Source: Gammaproteobacteria bacterium RIFCSPHIGHO2_12_FULL_39_24
GTDB lineage: Bacteria > Pseudomonadota > Gammaproteobacteria > Coxiellales > Coxiellaceae
DNA length: 64,000 nucleotides
Assembly (NCBI GenBank): GCA_001802455.1
Contig: MGXZ01000013.1
Coordinates: 1 to 64,000 of the forward strand
Direction of reading: 5' to 3'
Below are positions 19,357 to 27,142 of this stretch, one piece after another. How positions within the stretch are numbered: the first letter of the stretch is position 1; each line of letters opens with the position of its first letter. Under the pieces are notes generated by a model. It ran no database searches. It was not told the DNA's origin and worked only from the letters and a program-made list of their open reading frames with translations. The position numbers and the translations under genes are program-made.

Positions 19357-19943
19357 ATTCCCGGCGCATTGCGCAGATAACCTTTGTAATCCATACCGTA
19401 ACCAAATACATAATGATTATCAACATGCAATCCACAAAAATCGGTGTGTGACAATCCACCATCGACACGCGCATTGCCTTTGTCAACTAATACTGATGTC
19501 AACACTTTACTTGCACCGTGAGCACAACAATACTTAACAATTTCAGCGAGTGTCACACCCCCATCTAAAATATCATCAACGATCAATACCGTTCTGTTTT
19601 TCAATGAACACTGCGGTGTCACTTTCCACACCAATTCTGTTCCTACTGTTTTACGTTGATAACGCGTTGCGTGAATGTAATCCACTTCAAGCGGAAAATC
19701 CAACCGAGGCAACAAATTTCCCATGGGTACAATACCCCCCACAACCACGCACAAAAAAACCGGATTTTCTTGTGACAATCGATCATGAATTTTCACAGCC
19801 ATTTTATCCAGCGCCGCCTCTACTTCCGCCCTAGAATAAATACACGTTGATTTTGCAAACACGTCGCGAATATGACTTGGCAATATTTCTGATTGTATTT
19901 CCAATTCCACCTCAGGATTGCTTTGTTGATCGATCGTCATCAT
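19329..19943 (-). CDS. hpt: hypoxanthine-guanine phosphoribosyltransferase
   Basis: PRPP motif 'VLIVDDILDGGVTL'; 3' end overlaps the tgt 3' end by 28 bp. Confidence 0.92.
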   Translation of the reverse strand: MMTIDQQSNPEVELEIQSEILPSHIRDVFAKSTCIYSRAEVEAALDKMAVKIHDRLSQENPVFLCVVVGGIVPMGNLLPRLDFPLEVDYIHATRYQRKTVGTELVWKVTPQCSLKNRTVLIVDDILDGGVTLAEIVKYCCAHGASKVLTSVLVDKGNARVDGGLSHTDFCGLHVDNHYVFGYGMDYKGYLRNAPGIYMVAAEHE

Positions 19944-21012
19944 ATTTCATCAACACCGTTGTCGTTGGAAAGGCACATTCTGCACCATGGGCAGCGATAA
20001 TTGCAACAGTTTTTAATAATACATCCTGCATCACATGACGAAATTTCGTCGAATCCGTTGATTTAGTGTAAGCATATAAATTTAAATTTAATGATGACGC
20101 AGCCAGCTCAACCAGATTGACCATGACCGATTGCGTCTGATCAATCGCCGGATGTTTTCGCAGCATTGCCTCTACTTCTTTTGCAATCTCAGAAACTTTA
20201 TCAACATCATCGTAACGCACACCCACAGTGCTATTAATTTGTCGATGACTCATGCGCGATGGATTTTCAATGGCAATAGTCGAAAAAATACTATTCGGTA
20301 CATACAAAACACGTTTGTTTAACGTGCGAATACGCGTTAATCGCCAGCCAATATGTTCAACATTTCCTTCAATATCGCGATCCGGCGAACGAATCCAATC
20401 ACCCACTGAAAAGGGGCGATCCCAAAAAATCATCAAGCCACCCAGAAAATTGGATAGCGTGTCTTTTGCTGCAAAACCCACTGCAATACCACCTACACTA
20501 CCAAAAGCCAGCAAACTGCTTGTCTCAAAACCCATCATGGGTAAAACAGTTAATACGACCAAAATAGTGAGTATCACTCGCGACAATAATGCAAATGCTC
20601 TCACCGTTGTTTTGTCTCGAATTGCCAGGCGCTTCAGATGCGGCGCAACATCAAATTCTATTTTGGTAATAAAATTTAATAATGACCAATAAAACGCGCC
20701 AATAAACAATAAACTGCGAATAGTATTAATTGCTTTTATATGCGAAATATCAATGTTAAAACGAAGCATGATAATGGGAATAATAAAGCTAATGGCTATT
20801 AACCAAAAAAAAGTTAGCCAGGGCACATGCATCGCATCAAAAAAAGAAATCGTCCAAGGATGTTTTCCCATGCCAAATTTGGCAACCAAGAAATGATAAA
20901 TTTTTCTGGAGATCCAATGAAAAATAAACATCGTCAACAAAATAAAGCAAATTCTGGCAAACCAAGCGTTTTCCAAAAAGAAATGCGTAAAATCACGAAT
21001 AAAAGTATGCAT
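19912..21012 (-). CDS. MscS-family mechanosensitive ion channel
   Basis: 'LLAFGSVGGIAVGFAAKDTLSNFLGGLMIFWDRPFSVGDWI'. Confidence 0.95.
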   Translation of the reverse strand: MHTFIRDFTHFFLENAWFARICFILLTMFIFHWISRKIYHFLVAKFGMGKHPWTISFFDAMHVPWLTFFWLIAISFIIPIIMLRFNIDISHIKAINTIRSLLFIGAFYWSLLNFITKIEFDVAPHLKRLAIRDKTTVRAFALLSRVILTILVVLTVLPMMGFETSSLLAFGSVGGIAVGFAAKDTLSNFLGGLMIFWDRPFSVGDWIRSPDRDIEGNVEHIGWRLTRIRTLNKRVLYVPNSIFSTIAIENPSRMSHRQINSTVGVRYDDVDKVSEIAKEVEAMLRKHPAIDQTQSVMVNLVELAASSLNLNLYAYTKSTDSTKFRHVMQDVLLKTVAIIAAHGAECAFPTTTVLMKYDDDRSTKQS

Positions 21013-21054
21013 AACGCTCAGTTAACTTGATCAAAGATAAGACAATTTTACAGT

Positions 21055-22011
21055 TTATTCACCGAGAAATCGAGAATAATGAGATAATCTACGCTGAAAA
21101 TCATTATTTTTTACTGGCAAAACTCGATCCAAAATCTCAATGGCACCCTCACGCGAATTACATACCAACAGAATATCGCAGCCCGCCTCCAATGCACGTC
21201 GCGCGCGATCTTCATAACTGCACATCTGTGCAACCGCTTGCATCGACAAATCATCACTCATGATAATGCCATCAAAATGCAATTGTTTTCGCAATACAGT
21301 TTGTATCCAAAAGCGTGAAAAACAAACGGGTTGCGGATCGATATTTTCATACACCACATGCGCCAACATCATCGCATCAAGTTTTGCAGATAGTGTTGCG
21401 AAAGGCTGTAAATCATGTTGTGCAATAGTTTCAAATACTCTTTCATCAATCGGCAAATCAACATGAGAATCCATGGTCACCCAACCATGTCCTGGAAAAT
21501 GCTTTCCAGTCACCGGTGAATGCAACGCATGCAATTGATCAATCACAAAATCACTTAATTCAGTAACAATATTTTTATTATTTCCAAAACTGCGATGACC
21601 AATGACTTTATTACGATCGTAATCGATATCCAAAACTGGCATCAACGTACTGTCAATGCCTACTTCGCGTAATTCAACAATCATTTTTTTTAAAATAAAT
21701 TTAAAATCATTTTTTGTTTTTTCAGCATCACGAGAATAATTTCTTCCCCATTCGCCCATTGCTGGCAATTCGCTAAATCCCTCGCGAAAACGCTGCACGC
21801 GTCCGCCTTCTTGATCAACGGTGATAATTAATGTTGGAGAAACTAATTTAATTTGATGCGTTAATTCACGCAATTGTTTTTTCGATTCAAAATTGCGGGA
21901 AAAAAGAATAACGCCAGAAATAAATGGATGAGATAAAATTTCCTTGTCTTCAGGGGATAAAGTTAAACCGGCAACATCGACCCATAAAAATCCATTTACA
22001 CGCACACGCAC
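21055..22011 (-). CDS. nagZ: beta-N-acetylhexosaminidase
   Basis: 'ITVDQEGGRVQRFREGFSELPAM', 'GKHFPGHG', 'IIMSDDLSM'. Confidence 0.96.
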   Translation of the reverse strand: MRVRVNGFLWVDVAGLTLSPEDKEILSHPFISGVILFSRNFESKKQLRELTHQIKLVSPTLIITVDQEGGRVQRFREGFSELPAMGEWGRNYSRDAEKTKNDFKFILKKMIVELREVGIDSTLMPVLDIDYDRNKVIGHRSFGNNKNIVTELSDFVIDQLHALHSPVTGKHFPGHGWVTMDSHVDLPIDERVFETIAQHDLQPFATLSAKLDAMMLAHVVYENIDPQPVCFSRFWIQTVLRKQLHFDGIIMSDDLSMQAVAQMCSYEDRARRALEAGCDILLVCNSREGAIEILDRVLPVKNNDFQRRLSHYSRFLGE

Positions 22012-22021
22012 ACTCCCACTA
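21998..22021. repeat. hexamer tandem repeat at DUF1820/nagZ junction
   Basis: gene-sense TAGTGGGAGTGTGCGTGTGCGTGT directly after the upstream stop, encoding nagZ MRVRV. Confidence 0.65.
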
Positions 22022-22357
22022 TTTTCCGAATGGCAAATGACTTACATTTCCCTTTTTTTCCATCGATTTTTCAGTGGTTGTCATATACGCAGCACCTTCT
22101 TTGATCACTTCGTCAATACGCAAGATCGTATGCAGTGGAATATAAGAACGCTTCACTGATTTAAATTCAGTCCGTAATTTCTCTTCCGATGGGTCGACTA
22201 CCACAGTAGACTTGGTTTCTTGAAAAACCAATTCTTCGATTTCAATAAATCCCATCAAACTTTCTTCCGTTAAATACTTTGCATACACTTCATATAATTT
22301 ATCGTGTTGCATAAAAATAATGCGGTAGATGGGTTGTTGTTCTAAATGCTCTGCCAT
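22019..22357 (-). CDS. DUF1820 family protein
   Basis: 'PIYRIIFMQHDKLYEVYAKYLTEESLMGFIEIEELVF'. Confidence 0.8.
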   Translation of the reverse strand: MAEHLEQQPIYRIIFMQHDKLYEVYAKYLTEESLMGFIEIEELVFQETKSTVVVDPSEEKLRTEFKSVKRSYIPLHTILRIDEVIKEGAAYMTTTEKSMEKKGNVSHLPFGK

Positions 22358-22367
22358 GAATTAAACC

Positions 22368-22976
22368 TCAGCGTTCTTCAATTTCTTTCAGAAAGGCAAT
22401 TTCCGCCTTGCTAGATTCTCGATTTAACGCAACATTTCTTTGCGGAAAACGGCCAAATCGATGAATAATTGAATAGTGGTGATTTGCAAATTTTAAAAAG
22501 CTGTCAAAGATAACACGGGTTTCTGAAAATGCCAAATCAGCCAATGTACGATATGCCCTGATTGATTGCTCTTGATGAATAATTTTTTCAGAATGCAGTA
22601 ACGGAAAATAATAAAAAACACGCTCAATGAGGCTCAATGCATGATCAGCCTCTTTGCGCATTCCTTTTTGACAAATCAACAGAGCATGTCCATCTTGCTC
22701 AAACGCTTTCGGTGATCCGCGATAAACATGACGAGAAAATTGATCCAACATGATAATAAGTGCGAGCCCACCACGCGGATTTGTTTCCCAGATATTCATT
22801 TGACCCGCAATTGCTGCTGCTAAGTCCGTGGTAAATCGTTCTTTAATTTCGTCATCAATTTCCACATCTTCGCTAAACCACACTCGCGCACGATGCTCCG
22901 TTGGCACGATCGTTTCTTCAACGCGACCAAACCAGAACTTCAATATTTCTTCATGTGGCCCGATTAACTCACTCAT
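22368..22976 (-). CDS. DUF924 family protein
   Basis: 'ILKFWFG...RVWFSEDVEIDDEIKERF', 'ALIIMLDQFSRHVYRGSPKAFEQD'. Confidence 0.92.
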   Translation of the reverse strand: MSELIGPHEEILKFWFGRVEETIVPTEHRARVWFSEDVEIDDEIKERFTTDLAAAIAGQMNIWETNPRGGLALIIMLDQFSRHVYRGSPKAFEQDGHALLICQKGMRKEADHALSLIERVFYYFPLLHSEKIIHQEQSIRAYRTLADLAFSETRVIFDSFLKFANHHYSIIHRFGRFPQRNVALNRESSKAEIAFLKEIEER

Positions 22977-23038
22977 GACCCATTCTCCCGCGTGAAGTTA
23001 TAGGTCCTAAAGAAGGGAATATCAAATCAATGGGTTAG

Positions 23039-23509
23039 TTACTGAATTGTAATGTGATCTCCAACAAGGACTTGGGCATATAGCTCAATAATGTCTTGAT
23101 TGCGCATACGGATACAACCGTGTGATTTTGGGGTGCCTATACTGACTTCATCGTCCGTACCGTGAATATAGATAAAACGTGATCGCGTATCAACATCACC
23201 ACCCCAATTAAAACCAGGCTCCATCCCAGAAAGCCATAAAATACGGGTTAAAATCCAATCGCGATCGGGAAATTGTTTTACTAACTTCTCTGAAAAAATT
23301 TCTCCCGTCGGTTTGCGCGCACGAAACACCGTAAAAATAGGCATTTTGTCACCAATTTTTTCACAGATAATGTGTTTTCCGCGTGGAGTTTGAAAACTAT
23401 TTTTTTTCTCGCCAAGGCCTTTTGCTGCGGAGGAGATAGAATATGTGGCGATAATTGTGTTGTCGTTTTTGAGAGCCAGTGTTTGGGCAGCAGTATCAAT
23501 CAAAATCAT
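23039..23509 (-). CDS. L,D-transpeptidase (YkuD domain)
   Basis: 'YIHGTDDEVSIGTPKSHGCIRMRNQDIIELY' catalytic HGT/SHGCIRM motif. Confidence 0.95.
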   Translation of the reverse strand: MILIDTAAQTLALKNDNTIIATYSISSAAKGLGEKKNSFQTPRGKHIICEKIGDKMPIFTVFRARKPTGEIFSEKLVKQFPDRDWILTRILWLSGMEPGFNWGGDVDTRSRFIYIHGTDDEVSIGTPKSHGCIRMRNQDIIELYAQVLVGDHITIQ

Positions 23510-23585
23510 TGTGTTGTTTTCAATAAAGTAATCTTATTATTTATGTTGATACAGTAACACAGGAACCTCCCAAAAAAAATTTCTA

Positions 23586-23613
23586 TTGACATACATTATA
23601 TTTTTCTTAGAAT
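23586..23613 (+). promoter_or_regulatory. sigma70-like promoter
   Basis: TTGACA, 16-nt spacer, TAGAAT. Confidence 0.6.
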
Positions 23614-23619
23614 GCTAGC

Positions 23620-23772
23620 CGCCGCCCTGCATTATTTTCCCAGGAAGATTTTCAAATGAAATTGAAGCTACCCCCCCAGCGAATTAGATAACGCTGTTTG
23701 GCGACAGTCTGTTTTGCATATCATATACGCTCAATGGGTGATGATTTAGACATTATCACCCCTTTTGGTTTT
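23620..23772 (+). ncRNA. candidate short leader/small transcript
   Basis: bounded by the promoter above and hairpin GGGTGATGAT-ttagac-ATTATCACCC + CTTTTGGTTTT (23736-23772); encloses an SD-preceded 11-codon ORF MKLKLPPQRIR (23656-23691). Confidence 0.35.
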
Positions 23773-23799
23773 GAATTACTGGAAAACAAAAAATACCTA

Positions 23800-24894
23800 T
23801 AGTAGGTAACCTAGATTAGGTTACAAATCATTGATATTTATAATTTATTCATGTATTATTTCATTATGGATGGAAGAGCAATATCACATGAAGTACTGGA
23901 ACATTTTAGATTTTCTGCATTAAATTTGCATCGAAAAAATATTCCTGTTGACGACATAGCAGATTCTTTTGGTGTAACTCGTCAAGCTGTATACCGCTGG
24001 ATCAATAAAGCTAAAGAAGATGGCAAGCGCAGTTTAAAGTCAATTAAATCACCAGGCCCAGATTTTTATTTAACAGAAAAACAAATTGCTAAACTGTTAG
24101 TAATGATTAGGAAGCCAGCCTCTGAATTAGGATATTCAACCGATTTATGGTCTGGCCCGCGTATTCGTCATTTAATAAAACATGAATTTAAAATTAAATA
24201 CCATCCAAAGCATATGCCGCGGCTGATGAAAAATTTAGGACTTGAATTAAAATTTCCAGAGCGTAGAGCAATTGAGCAAGATCCAAAAGCACTGCGCGAA
24301 TGGAAAAATAAAAGATTTCCAGAAATTCTAAAAACAGCTAAAAAGAAGCGTGCTTTATTGTTTTATGCTGATGAAGCAATTATTTCACTCATACCGTATG
24401 TTGGAAAAACATGGGCGTTTCCAAATAAAAAACCCATTGTTCGAGTATCAGGAAAGCGTGGGCAAAATATTGGGATCACTGCTGCTGTTAATCAACAAGG
24501 AAGAATGTGTTTTGAATTAACAAAAGAAAAAGAAAGATTTACTGCAAAAGTATTTATTAGATTTATTAAAAAAATGCGGAAAGAATTTCCAAAAAGAAAT
24601 ATTATTTTAATTGTTGATGGAGCACCAACACATACGGCAGGCGCAGTAGAAAAATTTGAAGAAGAAAATAAATCATGGTTTCAAATAGAAATTTTACCAG
24701 CGTATTCTCCGGAATTAAATCCAACAGAGAAGTCATGGCGATTTTTGAAAACAAAAAAATTAAATGGTTCAATGGCAATAAATAAAGATGAGCTTCGTAC
24801 AAAAACAAAAAAACATATCAGGGAAATTAAAAAAGATAAAACTAGGATTGCATCATTCTTTGAGGATTTGTAACCTAAGCTAGGTTACCTACTA
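23800..24894 (+). mobile_element. IS630-family insertion sequence, apparently intact
   Basis: 30-bp TIRs TAGTAGGTAACCTAGATTAGGTTACAAATC / inverted copy at 24865-24894 with 29/30 identity; TA flanks at 23798-23799 and 24895-24896. Confidence 0.93.
23851..24873 (+). CDS. IS630-family transposase
   Basis: 340 aa, N-terminal HTH 'IPVDDIADSFGVTRQAVYRWINKAK', DDE residues in 'LLFYADEAIISL', 'IILIVDGAPTHTA', 'LPAYSPELNPTEKSW'. Confidence 0.96.
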   Translation: MYYFIMDGRAISHEVLEHFRFSALNLHRKNIPVDDIADSFGVTRQAVYRWINKAKEDGKRSLKSIKSPGPDFYLTEKQIAKLLVMIRKPASELGYSTDLWSGPRIRHLIKHEFKIKYHPKHMPRLMKNLGLELKFPERRAIEQDPKALREWKNKRFPEILKTAKKKRALLFYADEAIISLIPYVGKTWAFPNKKPIVRVSGKRGQNIGITAAVNQQGRMCFELTKEKERFTAKVFIRFIKKMRKEFPKRNIILIVDGAPTHTAGAVEKFEEENKSWFQIEILPAYSPELNPTEKSWRFLKTKKLNGSMAINKDELRTKTKKHIREIKKDKTRIASFFEDL

Positions 24895-24962
24895 TATGTG
24901 AGCATTTCGAGAAAATTTTTTCGAAGAGATTGTCCATTAATCGAGGTTTGGAAAGAAGTCTA
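24895..24962. mobile_element. partial second copy (right half) of the MITE at 9476-9620
   Basis: tgagcatttcgagaaaattttttcgaagagattgtccattaatcgaggtttggaaagaagtcta aligns with 9556-9620. Confidence 0.8.
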
Positions 24963-25319
24963 ATGAAGCGCATGACTGAGAACACCGTCTGTTGTGCCAA
25001 TAGGTTGTATAATTTTTTCCGACCCGCATGGATCCAAAAAATCCACAAAATCTACTTTTCTGGCAAATATTTCTACTTCGTCCTGCATACTTAAATCACC
25101 TTGAATCACAATCAGTGCGCCAATATACCCAAATTGCAAAATACGGAGCGCATCATATTCATTAACAATCACGCGATAATATTCCACTTTTTTATAGCAT
25201 GAAACAAATCGATTGACGATCAACGAAAAGCGTGCTGAATAATCCGCTAACATGCTAGGTTTAGTTTTAACATAACCAGATAAAAATACGATGCATTCAT
25301 TTTGTGCATTCATTTTCAT
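24960..25319 (-). CDS. SSB-like (OB-fold) protein, possibly C-terminally altered
   Basis: 'NECIVFLSGYVKTKP...SARFSLIVNRF...EYYRVIVNEYDALRILQFGYIGALIVIQGDL...VEIFARKVDFVD' resembles the SSB beta-strand pattern; ORF opens at 25382, SD GGAG supports start near 25319. Confidence 0.5.
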   Translation of the reverse strand: MKMNAQNECIVFLSGYVKTKPSMLADYSARFSLIVNRFVSCYKKVEYYRVIVNEYDALRILQFGYIGALIVIQGDLSMQDEVEIFARKVDFVDFLDPCGSEKIIQPIGTTDGVLSHALH

Positions 25320-25378
25320 AAACCATCTCCATATTGATTGTACTAAGGAGAAACGCCACCTGATCATATCTCTCAACA

Positions 25379-26314
25379 TCACCTTCTTAATCGCTCATCG
25401 ACAAGCTCATTTACCTGTGGATCCCGCGGATCCAACACCATGACATTTTTCCAACGACGTAACCACGTTAATTGTCGCTTGGCTAATTGACGTGTTGCAG
25501 CAATCGCTTTTTGTTTCATCGTGTCATAATCAATTTTACCATCAAGATATTCCCATGCTTGTCGATAACCCACAATGCGCATCGATGGCAAATCTGCATG
25601 CAGGTCAGGCCGTTGATGCAATGCACGCACTTCGTCGATAAATCCCATCTCTAACATTTTCTCAAATCTGTTTGCAATGCGATCATGCAACCATGCACGA
25701 TCCGCTGGAATCAGTGCGATTAGAGTGACATGGTAATGTTGCAACAAAAATGACTCTGATTTTTTTTGCAATTCAGAAATCGGTTTTCCCGTTAATAAAA
25801 AAACTTCTAATGCGCGCTGAATACGCTGCGAATCTTGTGGTTTAATTTTTGCTGCTGCCACTGGATCCACGACACGTAATTGTTCATGCATCGCGCTCCA
25901 TCCAATCTGTTTTGCTTCCTGTGTTAATGTATCGCGAATATTTTTATCAGCCGTTGGCAATTCTGCTAACCCAAATAATAATTTATGAAAATACAGCATG
26001 GTGCCACCCACCAGCAGCGGCACATGATTATTAGCATGGATATCTTTCATTGCTCTCACAGCATCTTCACAAAACCGCCCTGCAGAATAAATTTCCGCGG
26101 GATCACACACATTAATTAATCGATGCGGTGCAATTTTTAATGCTTCGACAGACGGCTTTGCGGTACCAATATTCATTTCACGATAAATCATGGCAGAATC
26201 AACGCTGATAATTTCTGCGGGGATTTTGTGCGTCAAATACATTGCTAAGTCCGTCTTACCGCACGCCGTCGGCCCCATGATCACAATAATTTTATTTATC
26301 GTCTCTGTCGACAT
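25379..26314 (-). CDS. miaA: tRNA dimethylallyltransferase
   Basis: 'IIVIMGPTACGKTDLAMYLT', 'EIISVDSAMIYREMNIGTAKPS'; likely start MSTETINK at about 26314 (ORF opens at 26362). Confidence 0.95.
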   Translation of the reverse strand: MSTETINKIIVIMGPTACGKTDLAMYLTHKIPAEIISVDSAMIYREMNIGTAKPSVEALKIAPHRLINVCDPAEIYSAGRFCEDAVRAMKDIHANNHVPLLVGGTMLYFHKLLFGLAELPTADKNIRDTLTQEAKQIGWSAMHEQLRVVDPVAAAKIKPQDSQRIQRALEVFLLTGKPISELQKKSESFLLQHYHVTLIALIPADRAWLHDRIANRFEKMLEMGFIDEVRALHQRPDLHADLPSMRIVGYRQAWEYLDGKIDYDTMKQKAIAATRQLAKRQLTWLRRWKNVMVLDPRDPQVNELVDERLRR

Positions 26315-26787
26315 TAACGCGAAAAACTCCGACGTTTTGCGCCTTCTTGTGTTGTCATGCAATTGTTGCCTTCGTAACGCGAATTCACAATCATGTCGGC
26401 TTTATCCACCTCAAATGACGTTTCACACCAGAATGTTTCATCGTGAGGACGCGGAACCAGCGGCGGTTTACTCAATACAACGGTGTTATTATTTTGCGGA
26501 CTCAAACGCGAAACATTAATACCTGGCGAATAAACTTTTGGATAACGCTGATGATCAACAACCCGATAAACCAACAAATGATTTCCATTCGATAAACGTT
26601 TCGTTTCCGCAGGACTTCCCCAATGTTGCAGCAACGCACGTTCAGGTGCACCATGCCATGAATTCACTGCTGTGGAATAATTTCTTGCATCAGCACATGC
26701 CACTAATCCAGCAACCACACTAACAATCACACTCAGTTGAACCGCTTTTTTAATAAACATCATTTTCAGTCCTTTGTTAATTAACAT
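26314..26787 (-). CDS. putative lipoprotein
   Basis: signal peptide with lipobox 'VVAGLVAC'; SmpA/OmlA-like 'WGSPAETKRLSNGNHLLVYRV'. Confidence 0.6.
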   Translation of the reverse strand: MLINKGLKMMFIKKAVQLSVIVSVVAGLVACADARNYSTAVNSWHGAPERALLQHWGSPAETKRLSNGNHLLVYRVVDHQRYPKVYSPGINVSRLSPQNNNTVVLSKPPLVPRPHDETFWCETSFEVDKADMIVNSRYEGNNCMTTQEGAKRRSFSR

Positions 26788-26845
26788 TGATTAACGAGTT
26801 GAGACAATACTACAATACCGCATCATTTATGAAGAGGAGAATATC

Positions 26846-27142
26846 ATGTCGAATGAAGGATATCATGAACCAATAGAAGAATTATCCGATAAAACACGGG
26901 ATATGCATCGCGCCGTACACTCTTTGATGGAAGAGTTAGAAGCGATTGACTGGTACAATCAACGCGTTGATGCGTGCAAAGATCCTGAACTCAAAAAAAT
27001 TCTCGCGCATAATCGCGATGAAGAAAAAGAACATGCCGCCATGACGCTCGAATGGATTCGAAAAAATGATCCTGCGTTTGATAAAGAATTAAAAGAGTAT
27101 TTATTTACTGGGAAAACAGTCGATAATCACAACCGCAATTAA
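26846..27142 (+). CDS. encapsulated ferritin-like (EncFtn) family protein
   Basis: 'YHEPIEELSDKTRDMHRAVHSLMEELEAIDWYNQRVDACKDPELKKILAHNRDEEKEHAAMTLEWIRKNDPAFDKELKEYLF' matches the EncFtn two-helix di-iron pattern. Confidence 0.85.
   Translation: MSNEGYHEPIEELSDKTRDMHRAVHSLMEELEAIDWYNQRVDACKDPELKKILAHNRDEEKEHAAMTLEWIRKNDPAFDKELKEYLFTGKTVDNHNRN

Noticed and set aside
23656-23691. rpsJ (S10) pseudogene start based on QRIR
   Set aside because: Only four residues match and downstream sequence shows no S10 similarity; kept only as a weak possibility within the leader finding.
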